Part shown: positions 17,206 to 25,999 of the stretch, piece by piece
Position numbering within the stretch: the first letter of the stretch is position 1
Layout: each line of letters opens with the position of its first letter
Assembly (NCBI RefSeq): GCF_009363535.1
Contig: NZ_CP045369.1
Coordinates: forward strand, 4,289,001-4,353,000
DNA: 64,000 nucleotides
Source: Microbulbifer sp. THAF38
Lineage (GTDB): Bacteria; Pseudomonadota; Gammaproteobacteria; Pseudomonadales; Cellvibrionaceae
Direction of reading: 5' to 3'
Position numbers and translations under genes: made by a program
The notes under the pieces: model-generated
Database searches by the model: none
What the model was told of the DNA's origin: nothing
What the model saw: the letters and a program-made list of their open reading frames with translations, nothing else

Positions 17206-18708
17206 TTAGCTGGATTTAGGTTTGCCCTGTAGCTCCGCCAATCTCATTTTTATTTCTCGGTTCTGCTCCTCATCCGGGAGTTCGAACATCAGCGGCTTTG
17301 CCACCCGTGCAAAGTATTCCGCATTTTTCTGCTGGTACAACTCTTCTGCCAGCCACTGGGCAATATGCAGCTCTCGAGGTGCGCGGTTATAGGCCTCCTC
17401 CAGCTTGGCTAGATATTCTTCTCGGGGGTAACCCAGCATTTCCATGGCCATGGCCAATCCAAACCAGTGGGAGGCATTCTTCGGTTCCCTCTTCACCAGG
17501 TAGTCGAATTCCTCACGGGCCCTTTTCAGACTGCGTAAATCGCGGGCGTCGTTAGGTACCGTGGCCTGTTGATTAACCGTTAGCCAGGCGTGGGCATTCA
17601 GATACCAGGGTTGTTGGCGATCCTTTTTCGGCACACTGGCGAGCAAGTGACTGGCCTGGGGGAAATTCCCTACACGCAAATCCGCACTCGCCTTAATGGC
17701 AGCCAGTTCAGTGCTGTATATCCCTGTGTGGTAGGAATAGGTAATCAGATCGTCGAGCGCCTGCAGGTTATAACCGGACTGGGCAATAAAGTTCGCCAGT
17801 ACATTAACGGCCTCACGCTTGTGCAGGCGCTTCACCTGGGGAGTTACTTCCTTAAACTCAGGGGGAATGACGCCACTGACCACCTCATACTCTCCCGAGT
17901 CGAATGCGGCGACATACGCTTTTTCCAGTTCCTTCACCGACATGCCCAGAGCTTTTTCCAGTGATTTCACCGGATCGGCACCATCGTTGTAGTCTTTAAC
18001 AAACAGCTTAAATTCCTCTGCCTTGTCGCCCTCCATCATCAGCCAGTGGGACAGCAGCCAACCGCTGGCATACACATCCGCTTTCTCTTCGGGGTCGGTG
18101 TCGTACACCGTTGCACGAAGCAACCGGTCGAGAGGCATCAGCCCTGCGTACATCAATGTCTGGGCGCGTTCCTGGGGTATTTCACCTAACTCATAGCGAC
18201 CCTTTTTAGGAAAGGACATGGTCGCCATAAATTCGGCAAAGCCCTCGCTGTACCAATAGGGAAAATGCGTGGTATTGCCGTTATAGCTGAGGAAGTGGGT
18301 GTATTCGTGAAAGAGAAATTCACGGGCCTTAAGCTGCTTTTTAACAATGCGGCCATCCAGGTTCACCAGGGCGTAGCTACCCTCGGCTGAAGTATCAAAC
18401 AGGCCGTTCGTCATATCGGCCAGTTCGGCCCCAACCAGGCCCGCATAGGTATCGCGGTCTCCGGCTGCATAAATCGTGAGCTTGGGAACATTGGGATCAA
18501 CTTCCAACAGCTCTATGGCTACGGCGCGATAGCGCTCCAGGTCGGCCACTAGGGTTTTTACCGCACTGGGATCACCATCGGTAATAACCTGGAAGTTCTT
18601 GCTGTCTACCTGATACCAGATCTCCTCGCCGAGATAGCGGGGGGCGGCATTGGCAGAAAGTAAAAAACCGAAAAAAAGTACTAAGAAAACAGCTGAGCGA
18701 GAAACCAT
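17206..18708 (-). CDS. Exported HEXXH peptidase-like protein with TPR-type C-terminus
   Basis: 500 residues with a signal peptide (cleavage near SANA, residue 21). A gluzincin-like zinc site is visible: HEYTH at 134-138, then YSEGFAEF at 153-160 giving the third Glu. This is the layout of the DUF1570/peptidase MA-like group. The remainder is helical, with repeat-like segments (LITYSYHTGIYSTELAAIKA, LNAHAWLTVNQQ, HWFGLAMAMEMLGYPREEY) that read like TPRs. It is probably periplasmic; substrate and catalytic activity are not known. It ends at a good terminator and is divergent from the S15-like gene. Confidence 0.75.
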   Translation of the reverse strand: MVSRSAVFLVLFFGFLLSANAAPRYLGEEIWYQVDSKNFQVITDGDPSAVKTLVADLERYRAVAIELLEVDPNVPKLTIYAAGDRDTYAGLVGAELADMTNGLFDTSAEGSYALVNLDGRIVKKQLKAREFLFHEYTHFLSYNGNTTHFPYWYSEGFAEFMATMSFPKKGRYELGEIPQERAQTLMYAGLMPLDRLLRATVYDTDPEEKADVYASGWLLSHWLMMEGDKAEEFKLFVKDYNDGADPVKSLEKALGMSVKELEKAYVAAFDSGEYEVVSGVIPPEFKEVTPQVKRLHKREAVNVLANFIAQSGYNLQALDDLITYSYHTGIYSTELAAIKASADLRVGNFPQASHLLASVPKKDRQQPWYLNAHAWLTVNQQATVPNDARDLRSLKRAREEFDYLVKREPKNASHWFGLAMAMEMLGYPREEYLAKLEEAYNRAPRELHIAQWLAEELYQQKNAEYFARVAKPLMFELPDEEQNREIKMRLAELQGKPKSS

Positions 18709-18907
18709 AGTTCAGGCCACCGAGTCATTGTTGCCGAAGCCCTCCGTGGCCAAATCGTAGAGGCCACACACTAACGGTTTTTATTGATCAAAAAAAGAGC
18801 AACATGAATAAGAAATGAACTTTTTAGGCGATTTTTATGTGACCAGCTGGACAAAGGGATTTTAAAAAAGTCGACATAAAAACCTAATGGGGACAGCGAC
18901 AGGCAAC

Positions 18908-18928
18908 GAGACAAACGTCTCATTTTTT
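18908..18928 (+). terminator. Short GAGAC/GTCTC hairpin followed by T6
   Basis: A five-pair stem with an AAAC loop, followed by ATTTTTT. It lies 110 bases before the S15-like start, where no upstream plus-strand gene needs terminating, so it could attenuate a long leader. The stem is short; low confidence. Confidence 0.4.
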
Positions 18929-18975
18929 ACCGAAACAGCATACAAATAAGCGGCCGGCTTCTATATATTGCGCAG

Positions 18976-19001
18976 TTGACCAATGTGTTACACAGGGTCA
19001 A
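18976..19001. promoter_or_regulatory. Candidate operator: imperfect palindrome TTGACC-N14-GGTCAA
   Basis: Outer arms TTGACC and GGTCAA enclose a nested TGTGT-T-ACACA palindrome. The site ends 36 bases before the S15-like start codon. Length and symmetry fit binding by a dimeric transcription factor. No regulator is encoded beside it. Confidence 0.45.
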
Positions 19002-19037
19002 AAAAATAAAAATAATTTACTTTGATGAGAGAAAAAA

Positions 19038-20588
19038 ATGAAAACTGCACCACTACTGGCGCTGCTTGGCGGCGCCATGATGTCGGCCTATGCCTGGTCG
19101 GCACCAGAATATATCGCCGATGTAGATATCCCCTCTTTTGATGGTACCCAGTTAGATGCCAACCTGTTCGTACCTGAGACTCCTCCCCCCGAAGGCGGCT
19201 ATCCCACGGTTATTTTCACTAACAGCTGGGGTTTGGAAAAACACCAGTACCACTTCCAGGCCAAGGAACTCGCGGAGAATGGCTACCTGGTCCTGAGTTA
19301 CTCCACGCGGGGCTTTGGTTTTTCCGGCGGTCTGGTGGATGTGGCCGGGGCCAATAGTATTGCCGATGTGGGTGTACTCATCGATTGGCTCGAAGCCAAC
19401 TATCCCGTGGGCAAGCTGGGCATGGCCGGAATTTCTTACGGCGCTGGTATTTCGCTGTTAAGTGCCGCCCAACATCCCCGTGTCGATGCCGTGGCCGCTA
19501 TGTCCGGTTGGGCGGATGTGGTTGAGGCGCTCTACCCCAATGAAACGGTCAACCTGGTTTGGGGCGGTCTGCTGGTGGGCACCGCCTTCCGCAAGGAGGC
19601 AGAGCTTACGCATCTGTGGAGCGACCTGCGCAACGGCCAAAATATGGAGTCGGTGATCGAGTTTGCCGCCAAGCGCTCCGCCGTCAGTTATGTGGACGAG
19701 CTGAATGCGAATGGCACTGCTGTGTTGCTGTCGAATAATTTTGCCGACTACCTCTTCAAACCCAACAGCATGACCGACTTCTACTCCCTGCTGGAAGGGC
19801 CCAAGAAGTTGCTGCTGAACCCCGGCACTCACGCCATTACCGAAACACTCACCGGTAATTACGGGCATATTTGGACCACCACTTTCCGCTGGTTCGATCA
19901 CCACCTGAAAGGGGCAGATAACGGCATCGACCGTGAACCCAAAGTGGATATGACCGTGCGTATCAGCAACAAGCTGGAGCACTTTGAGGATTATCCGGTA
20001 ACTCAGGAAAGCACCACCTGGTACCTGCGCCCACGCTTCACCATGTTCGATAACGGCAGCATGAAAGGCAGCAAGTACAGTGGCTGGAGCTGGCGCAACG
20101 AATTCCATGGCGGCGCGGACACCTTTGCCGGCACCGGTATCCCATTGATATCCGACGCTTTGGAGGGCTTCGGTATCCCGGTGTACACCCCCATGCTGGC
20201 CATCAACGGCTACTTCGCCATCGAATACAAATCACCCGTTCAGTGGGAAACCCTGAAGATTCGCGGCGAGCCGCAACTCGAGATGTGGGTGAAACCGAGT
20301 AAAAAGGAAGTGCAACTGAATGCGCACCTCTACGATGTGGGCCCACTGGGGCTCGGCCGCTTGATCACCCATGCCCCCATCACCCTGCACAGCGACCAAT
20401 CCGGGCAGATGCAGAAGTTTGACTTGGAGCTGTTCACCACCAGCTACGATGTCCCCCCAGGACACCGGGTGGTTCTGGCTATCGATACCCAGGGCCTGAT
20501 TTATCAGAAACCCGATAACACCAACTACACCATTGAAGTGCCCTACAGCAGCAGCAAGGTTTCCAGCTTGACCGTGCCGCACCTGTAA
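19038..20588 (+). CDS. Exported S15 (X-Pro dipeptidyl-peptidase/CocE-like) alpha/beta hydrolase
   Basis: 516 residues with a signal peptide (about 1-22, MSAYAWSA). The alpha/beta-hydrolase core has TRGFGFSGG, the nucleophile elbow GISYGAG (Ser about 133) and NPGTHA with the likely catalytic His. The last 150-180 residues (from about PVTQESTTWYLRPR, then GEPQLEMWV and PPGHRVVLAID) form the jelly-roll domain that S15/CocE proteins carry. It would be a periplasmic or secreted serine peptidase or esterase; the exact substrate cannot be read. A candidate operator precedes it, and an inverted repeat separates it from the M1 gene on the same strand. Confidence 0.85.
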   Translation: MKTAPLLALLGGAMMSAYAWSAPEYIADVDIPSFDGTQLDANLFVPETPPPEGGYPTVIFTNSWGLEKHQYHFQAKELAENGYLVLSYSTRGFGFSGGLVDVAGANSIADVGVLIDWLEANYPVGKLGMAGISYGAGISLLSAAQHPRVDAVAAMSGWADVVEALYPNETVNLVWGGLLVGTAFRKEAELTHLWSDLRNGQNMESVIEFAAKRSAVSYVDELNANGTAVLLSNNFADYLFKPNSMTDFYSLLEGPKKLLLNPGTHAITETLTGNYGHIWTTTFRWFDHHLKGADNGIDREPKVDMTVRISNKLEHFEDYPVTQESTTWYLRPRFTMFDNGSMKGSKYSGWSWRNEFHGGADTFAGTGIPLISDALEGFGIPVYTPMLAINGYFAIEYKSPVQWETLKIRGEPQLEMWVKPSKKEVQLNAHLYDVGPLGLGRLITHAPITLHSDQSGQMQKFDLELFTTSYDVPPGHRVVLAIDTQGLIYQKPDNTNYTIEVPYSSSKVSSLTVPHL

Positions 20589-20603
20589 ATTTTCCCAGCA
20601 ACT

Positions 20604-20631
20604 CCACGCCCGGCCCTGGTGCCGGGCGTGG
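20604..20631 (+). terminator. GC-rich 11-bp hairpin after the S15-like gene
   Basis: CCACGCCCGGC and GCCGGGCGTGG pair around cctggt. It is followed by a C/T-rich stretch but no clean T-run. Placed 15 bases after the stop. Confidence 0.6.
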
Positions 20632-20734
20632 CCTTCCCATCGAGCTCATCTCCCCCCTTCCGCTGGCCTGACCCGCGTATTTTTCCGTCAAAGCGTTACA
20701 ATGGCCTTTTTTTGGCCAAGTACCCCATCGCTCT

Positions 20735-23470
20735 ATGAACATGAAGATACCGCTCGCCCTGCTGAGCGCGGCGCTGTTATCAGTAGCAGTCGCCGGGTGT
20801 AACCCGGCGGAAAAGGCCCCGCAGAAGATCGACCAGGAATCCAGCACGCAAATGGCGGTCCTGGATATCAGGGAAGCCCCAGAGGGCAAACTCCCCCAGG
20901 GTGTAGAGCCCAGCGCCTATCGTCTGGATCTGACCCTCGATCCTCGCAAAGATACTTTCAATGGCCGTGTCGCTATCGACATTCAGATGACCCAGGCCAG
21001 CAACCATATCTGGTTGCACGGTAAGAACCTGTCGGTAACCAAAGCCACTGCGCAACTGGCAGACGGGCGTGAGGTGCAAGCCAGCTACCGCGAGGTCCTC
21101 GACAGCGGCGTCGCCATAGTCGAGTTCGACGAGACGCTGCCGGCCGGCAGCTTCACCCTGCAGCTGGATTACGCCGCCGATTTCGATCGCAACCTAGCCG
21201 GTCTGTTCAAAGTGGAAGAGCAGGGCAATGCCTATGCCCTGGCCAAATCTGAGTCCATCCAAGCGCGTAAATACCTGCCGGGCTTCGACGAGCCCGGCCT
21301 CAAGGCGCCATTCTCCATCAGCCTCACCGTGCCCGAAGGCTACACCGCCATCAGCAATGGGCCGGAACTAAAACGCGAGGTTGTGCCGGGCGGCATGGAG
21401 AAAGTGACTTTTGCCACCACTCCGCCCATGTCCACTTATCTGCTGTCTTTATCGGTGGGCCCCTTCGATGTGGTTGAGCGCGCAGCTATTCCACCGAGCA
21501 AGTATCGCAGTGAGCCGATCCCTTTACGCGGTTTTGCGCGTCAGGGCCGCGGCGGCGATATGAATTACATTCTCGATATCACCCCCAAAATGGTGGAGAC
21601 CTTCGAGAATCAATTACAGCGCCCCTACCCCTTCAAGAAACTGGATATTATCGCCGCCCCCCAGTGGCCCAGTGGTGCCACCGAGCTGTCTGCAGCCATT
21701 ACCTATCGCGAGCAACGCATCCTGGTGGGCGATAACCCCGCACCCGGCGCGCGTCTGGCTTTGGTGGAAGTACACGCCCATGAAATCGCCCATATGTGGT
21801 TTGGCAACCAGGTAACGCCACCCTGGTGGGACGACCTTTGGCTCAAAGAGGGCTTCGCCACCTGGGGTGAGCCGTTGGCGCTGCGTATCATGGAGCCCGA
21901 AGGCGGCCACGACCTGAACGCCGCCACTTACGCCATCGGCGCCATGCAACTGGACTCCCTCGCCAGCACCCGCGCCATTCGCGAGCCGGTGAGCGACAAC
22001 AACAATATCCGCAACGCCTACGACTCCATCACCTATTCCAAGAGTCTGGGCGTCATCAATATGGTGGATAACTACTTCGGTGCCGAGCGCTTCCGCCCAG
22101 CCCTGGGGCGCTACCTGGAAGCCTTCAGCGGCGGCGAGGCGGACTCCCCCTCTTTCTACAAAGTGATCGGCGAGGAAACCAATACCCCGGAATTAACGGA
22201 AACTTTCCGCAGCTTTGTCGAGCAAAAAGGTGTGCCGCAACTGGAGCTGGCCCTGGACTGCAGCGATCCGGCCAAGACCAAACTGCATATCACCCAGAGC
22301 CGCTATAAGCCCCTCGGCTCCCCTATTGCCGCAACTGGCCAGCAGTGGAGCATCCCCTTTTGCTTTAGCAGCGATAGCGGTACACAGCAGTGCCAGATCC
22401 TGACCGGTAAAGAGGAAACCCTGGAGATTGCTTCGAGCAGTTGCCCCAGCTGGGTAATGCCCAATGCCCAGGGCAGCGGCTACTACCGCTGGAACCTGCC
22501 GGAGCCCCAATGGCAGGCCCTTACCGAACGCTTTACCCAGTTGACCCCTACGGAGCAACTCTCGATTATCGACAGCGCCTTCGCCGCCTTCGAAGCCGGT
22601 AAGCTATCCGCTCCTCGGTTACTCGATGTCGTGCGCCAATCTGCCAAGGCAGACAAGCGCCAGGTAATTGCCATGCCCCTGAGTTACCTGCGCAAGTACC
22701 GCGATAATTATCTGAACGGTGCCCAGCGCTTGGCCTTCCTAAACTTTGCCCAGAACCTGTACCTGCCGCTCTTGAGCAACAGTGCTGGCAGCGAAGATGC
22801 CGACCAGCAAATGCTGCACAGCGCCCTGCTCGGTTTTATGGCACTGGTGGCGGAAGACCCGGATACACGCAAACAGTTAATGGAGAAGGCGATTGCTTTT
22901 ACCGGCTATAAAACCGGGCGCGATCCCCAGGCATTGAATTCGGATCTTTACGAAGCTGCACTGATCGTGGCTATCCAGGATGCCGGTCAGGGTTTCCTCA
23001 CGCACCTGATTAAAGTGCGCACCGAGCTGGATGATCCCCGTTTTGAAAACGCCAGTGCCAACGCCATCGGCAGCAGTAATAGCCCCAAGCAAATAGAGAC
23101 TATCCAGAAGTTAGCACTCAGCGAACAGATGGGTCCGCGGGAATCTTTTGCACTGATTCGCTATGCCCTGGCGCAGCCGCTGGTGCAGGAGCAACACTGG
23201 GCCTGGCTACGGGATAACTTTGTGCAAGTCGTGGATAAAATTCCGGCACAGATCCGCCGCCATACGCCCGCATTCGCCAACGCCTTCTGCGATGAAAAGC
23301 GACTGGATGAATTGCAACAGCTGTTCGCCCAGCACGGCAAACTGACACCCGGCTACCAGCGCAGCCTGGCGCAGACCGAAGAGCGCATTCATTTGTGTAT
23401 GGCACTGCAGGAAAAAGGTCAGTCGCTGATGGAAGCTCTGCCAAAGTCGGTAGATCTGGCAAAACAATAA
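20735..23470 (+). CDS. M1 family metallopeptidase lipoprotein with altered GAMEN motif
   Basis: 911 residues. A lipobox (VAGC, Cys about 22) follows a short signal peptide, predicting an envelope lipoprotein; a second in-frame ATG at 20741 could equally be the start. The zinc site is intact: HEIAHMWFGN (H349, E350, H353) and LKEGFATW (Glu about 372). The exopeptidase motif reads GATEL (about 314-318) instead of GAMEN, keeping Glu but losing Met and Asn, then ITYRE as usual. The N-terminal beta domain (YRLDLTLDPRKDTFNGRVAI) is typical. Its base composition is more GC-rich than the M1 gene at 10005. Likely a periplasmic peptidase whose exopeptidase specificity may differ. Confidence 0.9.
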   Translation: MNMKIPLALLSAALLSVAVAGCNPAEKAPQKIDQESSTQMAVLDIREAPEGKLPQGVEPSAYRLDLTLDPRKDTFNGRVAIDIQMTQASNHIWLHGKNLSVTKATAQLADGREVQASYREVLDSGVAIVEFDETLPAGSFTLQLDYAADFDRNLAGLFKVEEQGNAYALAKSESIQARKYLPGFDEPGLKAPFSISLTVPEGYTAISNGPELKREVVPGGMEKVTFATTPPMSTYLLSLSVGPFDVVERAAIPPSKYRSEPIPLRGFARQGRGGDMNYILDITPKMVETFENQLQRPYPFKKLDIIAAPQWPSGATELSAAITYREQRILVGDNPAPGARLALVEVHAHEIAHMWFGNQVTPPWWDDLWLKEGFATWGEPLALRIMEPEGGHDLNAATYAIGAMQLDSLASTRAIREPVSDNNNIRNAYDSITYSKSLGVINMVDNYFGAERFRPALGRYLEAFSGGEADSPSFYKVIGEETNTPELTETFRSFVEQKGVPQLELALDCSDPAKTKLHITQSRYKPLGSPIAATGQQWSIPFCFSSDSGTQQCQILTGKEETLEIASSSCPSWVMPNAQGSGYYRWNLPEPQWQALTERFTQLTPTEQLSIIDSAFAAFEAGKLSAPRLLDVVRQSAKADKRQVIAMPLSYLRKYRDNYLNGAQRLAFLNFAQNLYLPLLSNSAGSEDADQQMLHSALLGFMALVAEDPDTRKQLMEKAIAFTGYKTGRDPQALNSDLYEAALIVAIQDAGQGFLTHLIKVRTELDDPRFENASANAIGSSNSPKQIETIQKLALSEQMGPRESFALIRYALAQPLVQEQHWAWLRDNFVQVVDKIPAQIRRHTPAFANAFCDEKRLDELQQLFAQHGKLTPGYQRSLAQTEERIHLCMALQEKGQSLMEALPKSVDLAKQ

Positions 23471-23492
23471 AACCATTATTTTTTCTCTCTGT

Positions 23493-23526
23493 CGTGCAGG
23501 GTAAGAATATTTTCCTACCCTGCACG
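23493..23526. terminator. 11-bp inverted repeat between convergent genes
   Basis: CGTGCAGGGTA and TACCCTGCACG enclose agaatattttcc. It lies between the ends of the M1 gene (plus) and the HdeD-like gene (minus); a bidirectional 3' end is likely. No T-tract follows the stem. Confidence 0.6.
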
Positions 23527-23600
23527 CTTAAAACCTCTCTGCCAATAACCAGTGCAGATATTTAGGTATTGCACCGGACCCTAGCAGCAGGCCCCAGCCT

Positions 23601-24182
23601 TTAGGTCTCACCGTTATTGTGTTTGCGCAGGCGAAATGCCAGCCAGATCATAGGAAGTCCAAAGATAATGGCATAGGCCCCAATCACCCACACCAATGCC
23701 AGGGCACCCGCTCCGGGGCTGACCAGTATTGCCAGGCCAAAAATTACCGAGAGCACACCAATCGCGATCAACAACCACTCGTTGTCAATTTCCTTGCGCA
23801 GTCGGATCGCCCCGACAATCTCAAAAATCCCCCGTACCAACGCCCAGGCGCCGATAAAAATCACCAGTACCAGCGCGGTTACCTGGGGAAACATAAAAGT
23901 CACGATACCCGCGGCCAGGCTGATCAGGCCAGACACGATCAGCCACCATAGAGGCGTGCTCGCATGACGCCCCATAACCGCTGCAACCAGAGAAAAAATA
24001 CCATCGAGCAGAGCGTAAATACCAAAGAGAAAAACCAGGGTGAGCAGTGACAGCCCCGGCCAAATAAATGTCAGCACACCGAAGATCACCGCGATTACGC
24101 CGCGCAATAACAGCAGCCACCAGTTGGCGGAGAGCACCTTCAATATAGGGCCGGTGGGGAGGGGGGAGATATCAGTGGACAT
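23601..24182 (-). CDS. HdeD/DUF308 family membrane protein
   Basis: 193 residues with six hydrophobic segments in three repeated hairpins; WWLLLLRGVIAVIFGVLTFI, then WWLIVSGLISLAAGIVTFMF and NEWLLIAIGVLSVIFGLAIL show the internal DUF308 repeat. Family members include E. coli HdeD, linked to acid resistance at high cell density, but the biochemical role is unknown. It is an inner-membrane protein, transcribed alone on the minus strand, downstream of the aminotransferase terminator. Confidence 0.88.
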   Translation of the reverse strand: MSTDISPLPTGPILKVLSANWWLLLLRGVIAVIFGVLTFIWPGLSLLTLVFLFGIYALLDGIFSLVAAVMGRHASTPLWWLIVSGLISLAAGIVTFMFPQVTALVLVIFIGAWALVRGIFEIVGAIRLRKEIDNEWLLIAIGVLSVIFGLAILVSPGAGALALVWVIGAYAIIFGLPMIWLAFRLRKHNNGET

Positions 24183-24522
24183 AAGCAGTCCCCGAGTTAC
24201 AGATCTCCATTAAGTTAAGCGCCAGATTGGGCAGACTTCCAGCTCAGTAAGTATTTTCCAGGATAAACAACAAATTACGGGAGAGGCGGCCCACGAGCGC
24301 GACCAAATAGTCGACTCTGCAAAGACTGTGATCGCGCCGCAGGCCGCTAATTCCAGTGTAGCCGTAACCGACAAAAAGACGCAGAAAGCGCAAAAACCTG
24401 GAGAGTAGAAAAATTAAAAGGCGGGGTTGTGTAAAGGTTCAATGTGTAGGGCTTGGAAAAGTTCACGGGGCTATTAAAGGCGAGAAAAACAGAAAAAATC
24501 AAAGTGAAAAACAGCGAGAATA
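24183..24522. other. Intergenic, no gene seen
   Basis: Between the HdeD-like gene start and the aminotransferase terminator. It presumably holds the HdeD-like promoter; purine-rich on the plus strand with no clear structure. Confidence 0.4.
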
Positions 24523-24544
24523 CCGGCAGCTATAAAGCTGCCGG
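24523..24544 (-). terminator. Terminator of the omega-amino acid operon
   Basis: CCGGCAGC and GCTGCCGG pair around a six-base loop; on the minus strand they are followed by TATTCTCGCTGTTTTT. About 15 bases after the aminotransferase stop. Confidence 0.7.
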
Positions 24545-24557
24545 CAGAGGGTACGAA

Positions 24558-25871
24558 TTAAGCCAGCTCGCTGATCACGCCGCGCAGCTTATCCACAATC
24601 GCATCGATTTCGTGCTTTTCGATAATCAGCGGTGGAGACATACACAGGGCATCACCGATACCACGCGCCATGACACCGGCCTCCCAAGTCATCCCGGAAG
24701 CCTTGCCACCGAACTTGCCTTTGAGGTTTTCAGGGGCGCGCAGCTCGATAGCACCAACCAAGCCGTAGTTGCGCACATCGATCACATTGTCCAGGTCGGC
24801 CAGGCTGTGCAAGGCGTTCTCCCAGTGTTGGCCGATCTCACCGGAAGCACGGGTGAGCAGGCCCTCGCGCTCGTAAATATCCAGAGTTGCCATACCCGCG
24901 GCACAGGCCACCGGGTGTGCGGAATAGGTATAGCCGTGGAAAAATTCCACCATACCTTCTGAGGCCGCATTCATAATGGTGTTGTGGATTTCGTCTTTTA
25001 CAAACACCGCGCTCAAAGGCACCGCCGCATTGGTAATACCCTTGGCAGAGGTGATCATATCCGGAGTGACATCGAACTCGATGGAGGCAAAGGCGGAACC
25101 GGTACGGCCCCAGCCGGAAATCACTTCATCAAAAATCAGCAGCAGATCGTGCTTGTCACAGATCTCGCGCAGGCGCTTCAGGTAGCCTTTGGGTGGCAGT
25201 ACTACACCACCGGCACCGGCAAACGGCTCGACAATGACCGCAGCAATTTGATCCGCACCGTGGAAAGCCACCAGGCGCTCCAGATCTTCCGCCAATTCCA
25301 CACCGTGCTCCGGCAAGCCGCGACTAAAGGCGTTGCGCTCGATATCCAGAGTGTGACGCATATGATTGGCTTTCACCGGCTGGCCAAAGCCCTGGTAATT
25401 GGGGGCGATACCGCCCACAGAAATACCACCGAAGTTCACGCCGTGATAGCCCTTTTCGCGACCGATAAACATGGTGCGAGTGCCCTTGCCACGTGCACGC
25501 TGGTATTGCAGGGCAATTTTCAGTGCAGTTTCCACCGCCTCTGAACCGGAGTTACCGAAAAATACATGGTTCAGGCCATCGGGAGTGTGCTTAACCAGAC
25601 GCTCGGAGTATTCGAAGCCTAACTCGTGGCCAAAATTAAAGATGGAGCTGTAATCCAGGGTTTTCGCCTGCTGGTAAATCGCTTCGGCAATTTCTGTGCG
25701 ACCGTGACCGGCATTGCTACACCAGAGGCCGGCGGTGGCATCGATAATTTGGCGACCACCTTTTTCGGTGAGGTAGATACCCTCGGCGCTCTCCACAATC
25801 CGCGGGGCGGATTTAAAGGTGCGGTTGGGGGTAAAGGGCATCCAGAAAGCGTTAGTTGGCATTTCAGACAT
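24558..25871 (-). CDS. Omega-amino acid:pyruvate aminotransferase (class III, PLP)
   Basis: 437 residues. PLP-site residues are all visible: GNSGSEAVET, LLIFDEV (Asp about 248) and SAKGITNAAVP (Lys about 277). FWMPFTPNRTFKSAPR at the start and GYHGVNFGGISVGG are typical of beta-alanine/omega-amino acid:pyruvate aminotransferases. It would convert beta-alanine or GABA plus pyruvate to a semialdehyde plus alanine in the cytoplasm. The upstream gene (about 128 bp away, same strand) encodes a semialdehyde dehydrogenase, and a LysR gene diverges from that, so the trio looks like a regulated catabolic unit. Whether beta-alanine, GABA or another amine is the main substrate is open. Confidence 0.92.
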   Translation of the reverse strand: MSEMPTNAFWMPFTPNRTFKSAPRIVESAEGIYLTEKGGRQIIDATAGLWCSNAGHGRTEIAEAIYQQAKTLDYSSIFNFGHELGFEYSERLVKHTPDGLNHVFFGNSGSEAVETALKIALQYQRARGKGTRTMFIGREKGYHGVNFGGISVGGIAPNYQGFGQPVKANHMRHTLDIERNAFSRGLPEHGVELAEDLERLVAFHGADQIAAVIVEPFAGAGGVVLPPKGYLKRLREICDKHDLLLIFDEVISGWGRTGSAFASIEFDVTPDMITSAKGITNAAVPLSAVFVKDEIHNTIMNAASEGMVEFFHGYTYSAHPVACAAGMATLDIYEREGLLTRASGEIGQHWENALHSLADLDNVIDVRNYGLVGAIELRAPENLKGKFGGKASGMTWEAGVMARGIGDALCMSPPLIIEKHEIDAIVDKLRGVISELA

Positions 25872-25999
25872 AAACTGTATCTCCGCAAGTTCCCTGAAAC
25901 TTCAAAATATTTGCAAAGGGGAGCCAGAGACTCCCGCGAATTTGTTCAGGCGCTTGTGCTCTCAGACAAGCGCGCAGCACTGCCGTTCGAAACGAAAAA

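Larger units (their letters stand above)
18709..19037. other. Divergent promoter region
   Basis: Separates the HEXXH-protein gene (minus) and the S15-like gene (plus). It holds a terminator-like hairpin and a long imperfect palindrome listed separately; tatatatt at 18963-18969 is a possible -10 for the plus-strand gene. No coding frame. Confidence 0.5.

Noticed and set aside
19458..20108. Minus-strand open frame of 216 codons
   Set aside because: Opposite the S15-like hydrolase; its composition is the mirror of that gene.
24984..25544. Plus-strand open frame of 186 codons
   Set aside because: Antisense to the aminotransferase gene; no start signal or family resemblance.
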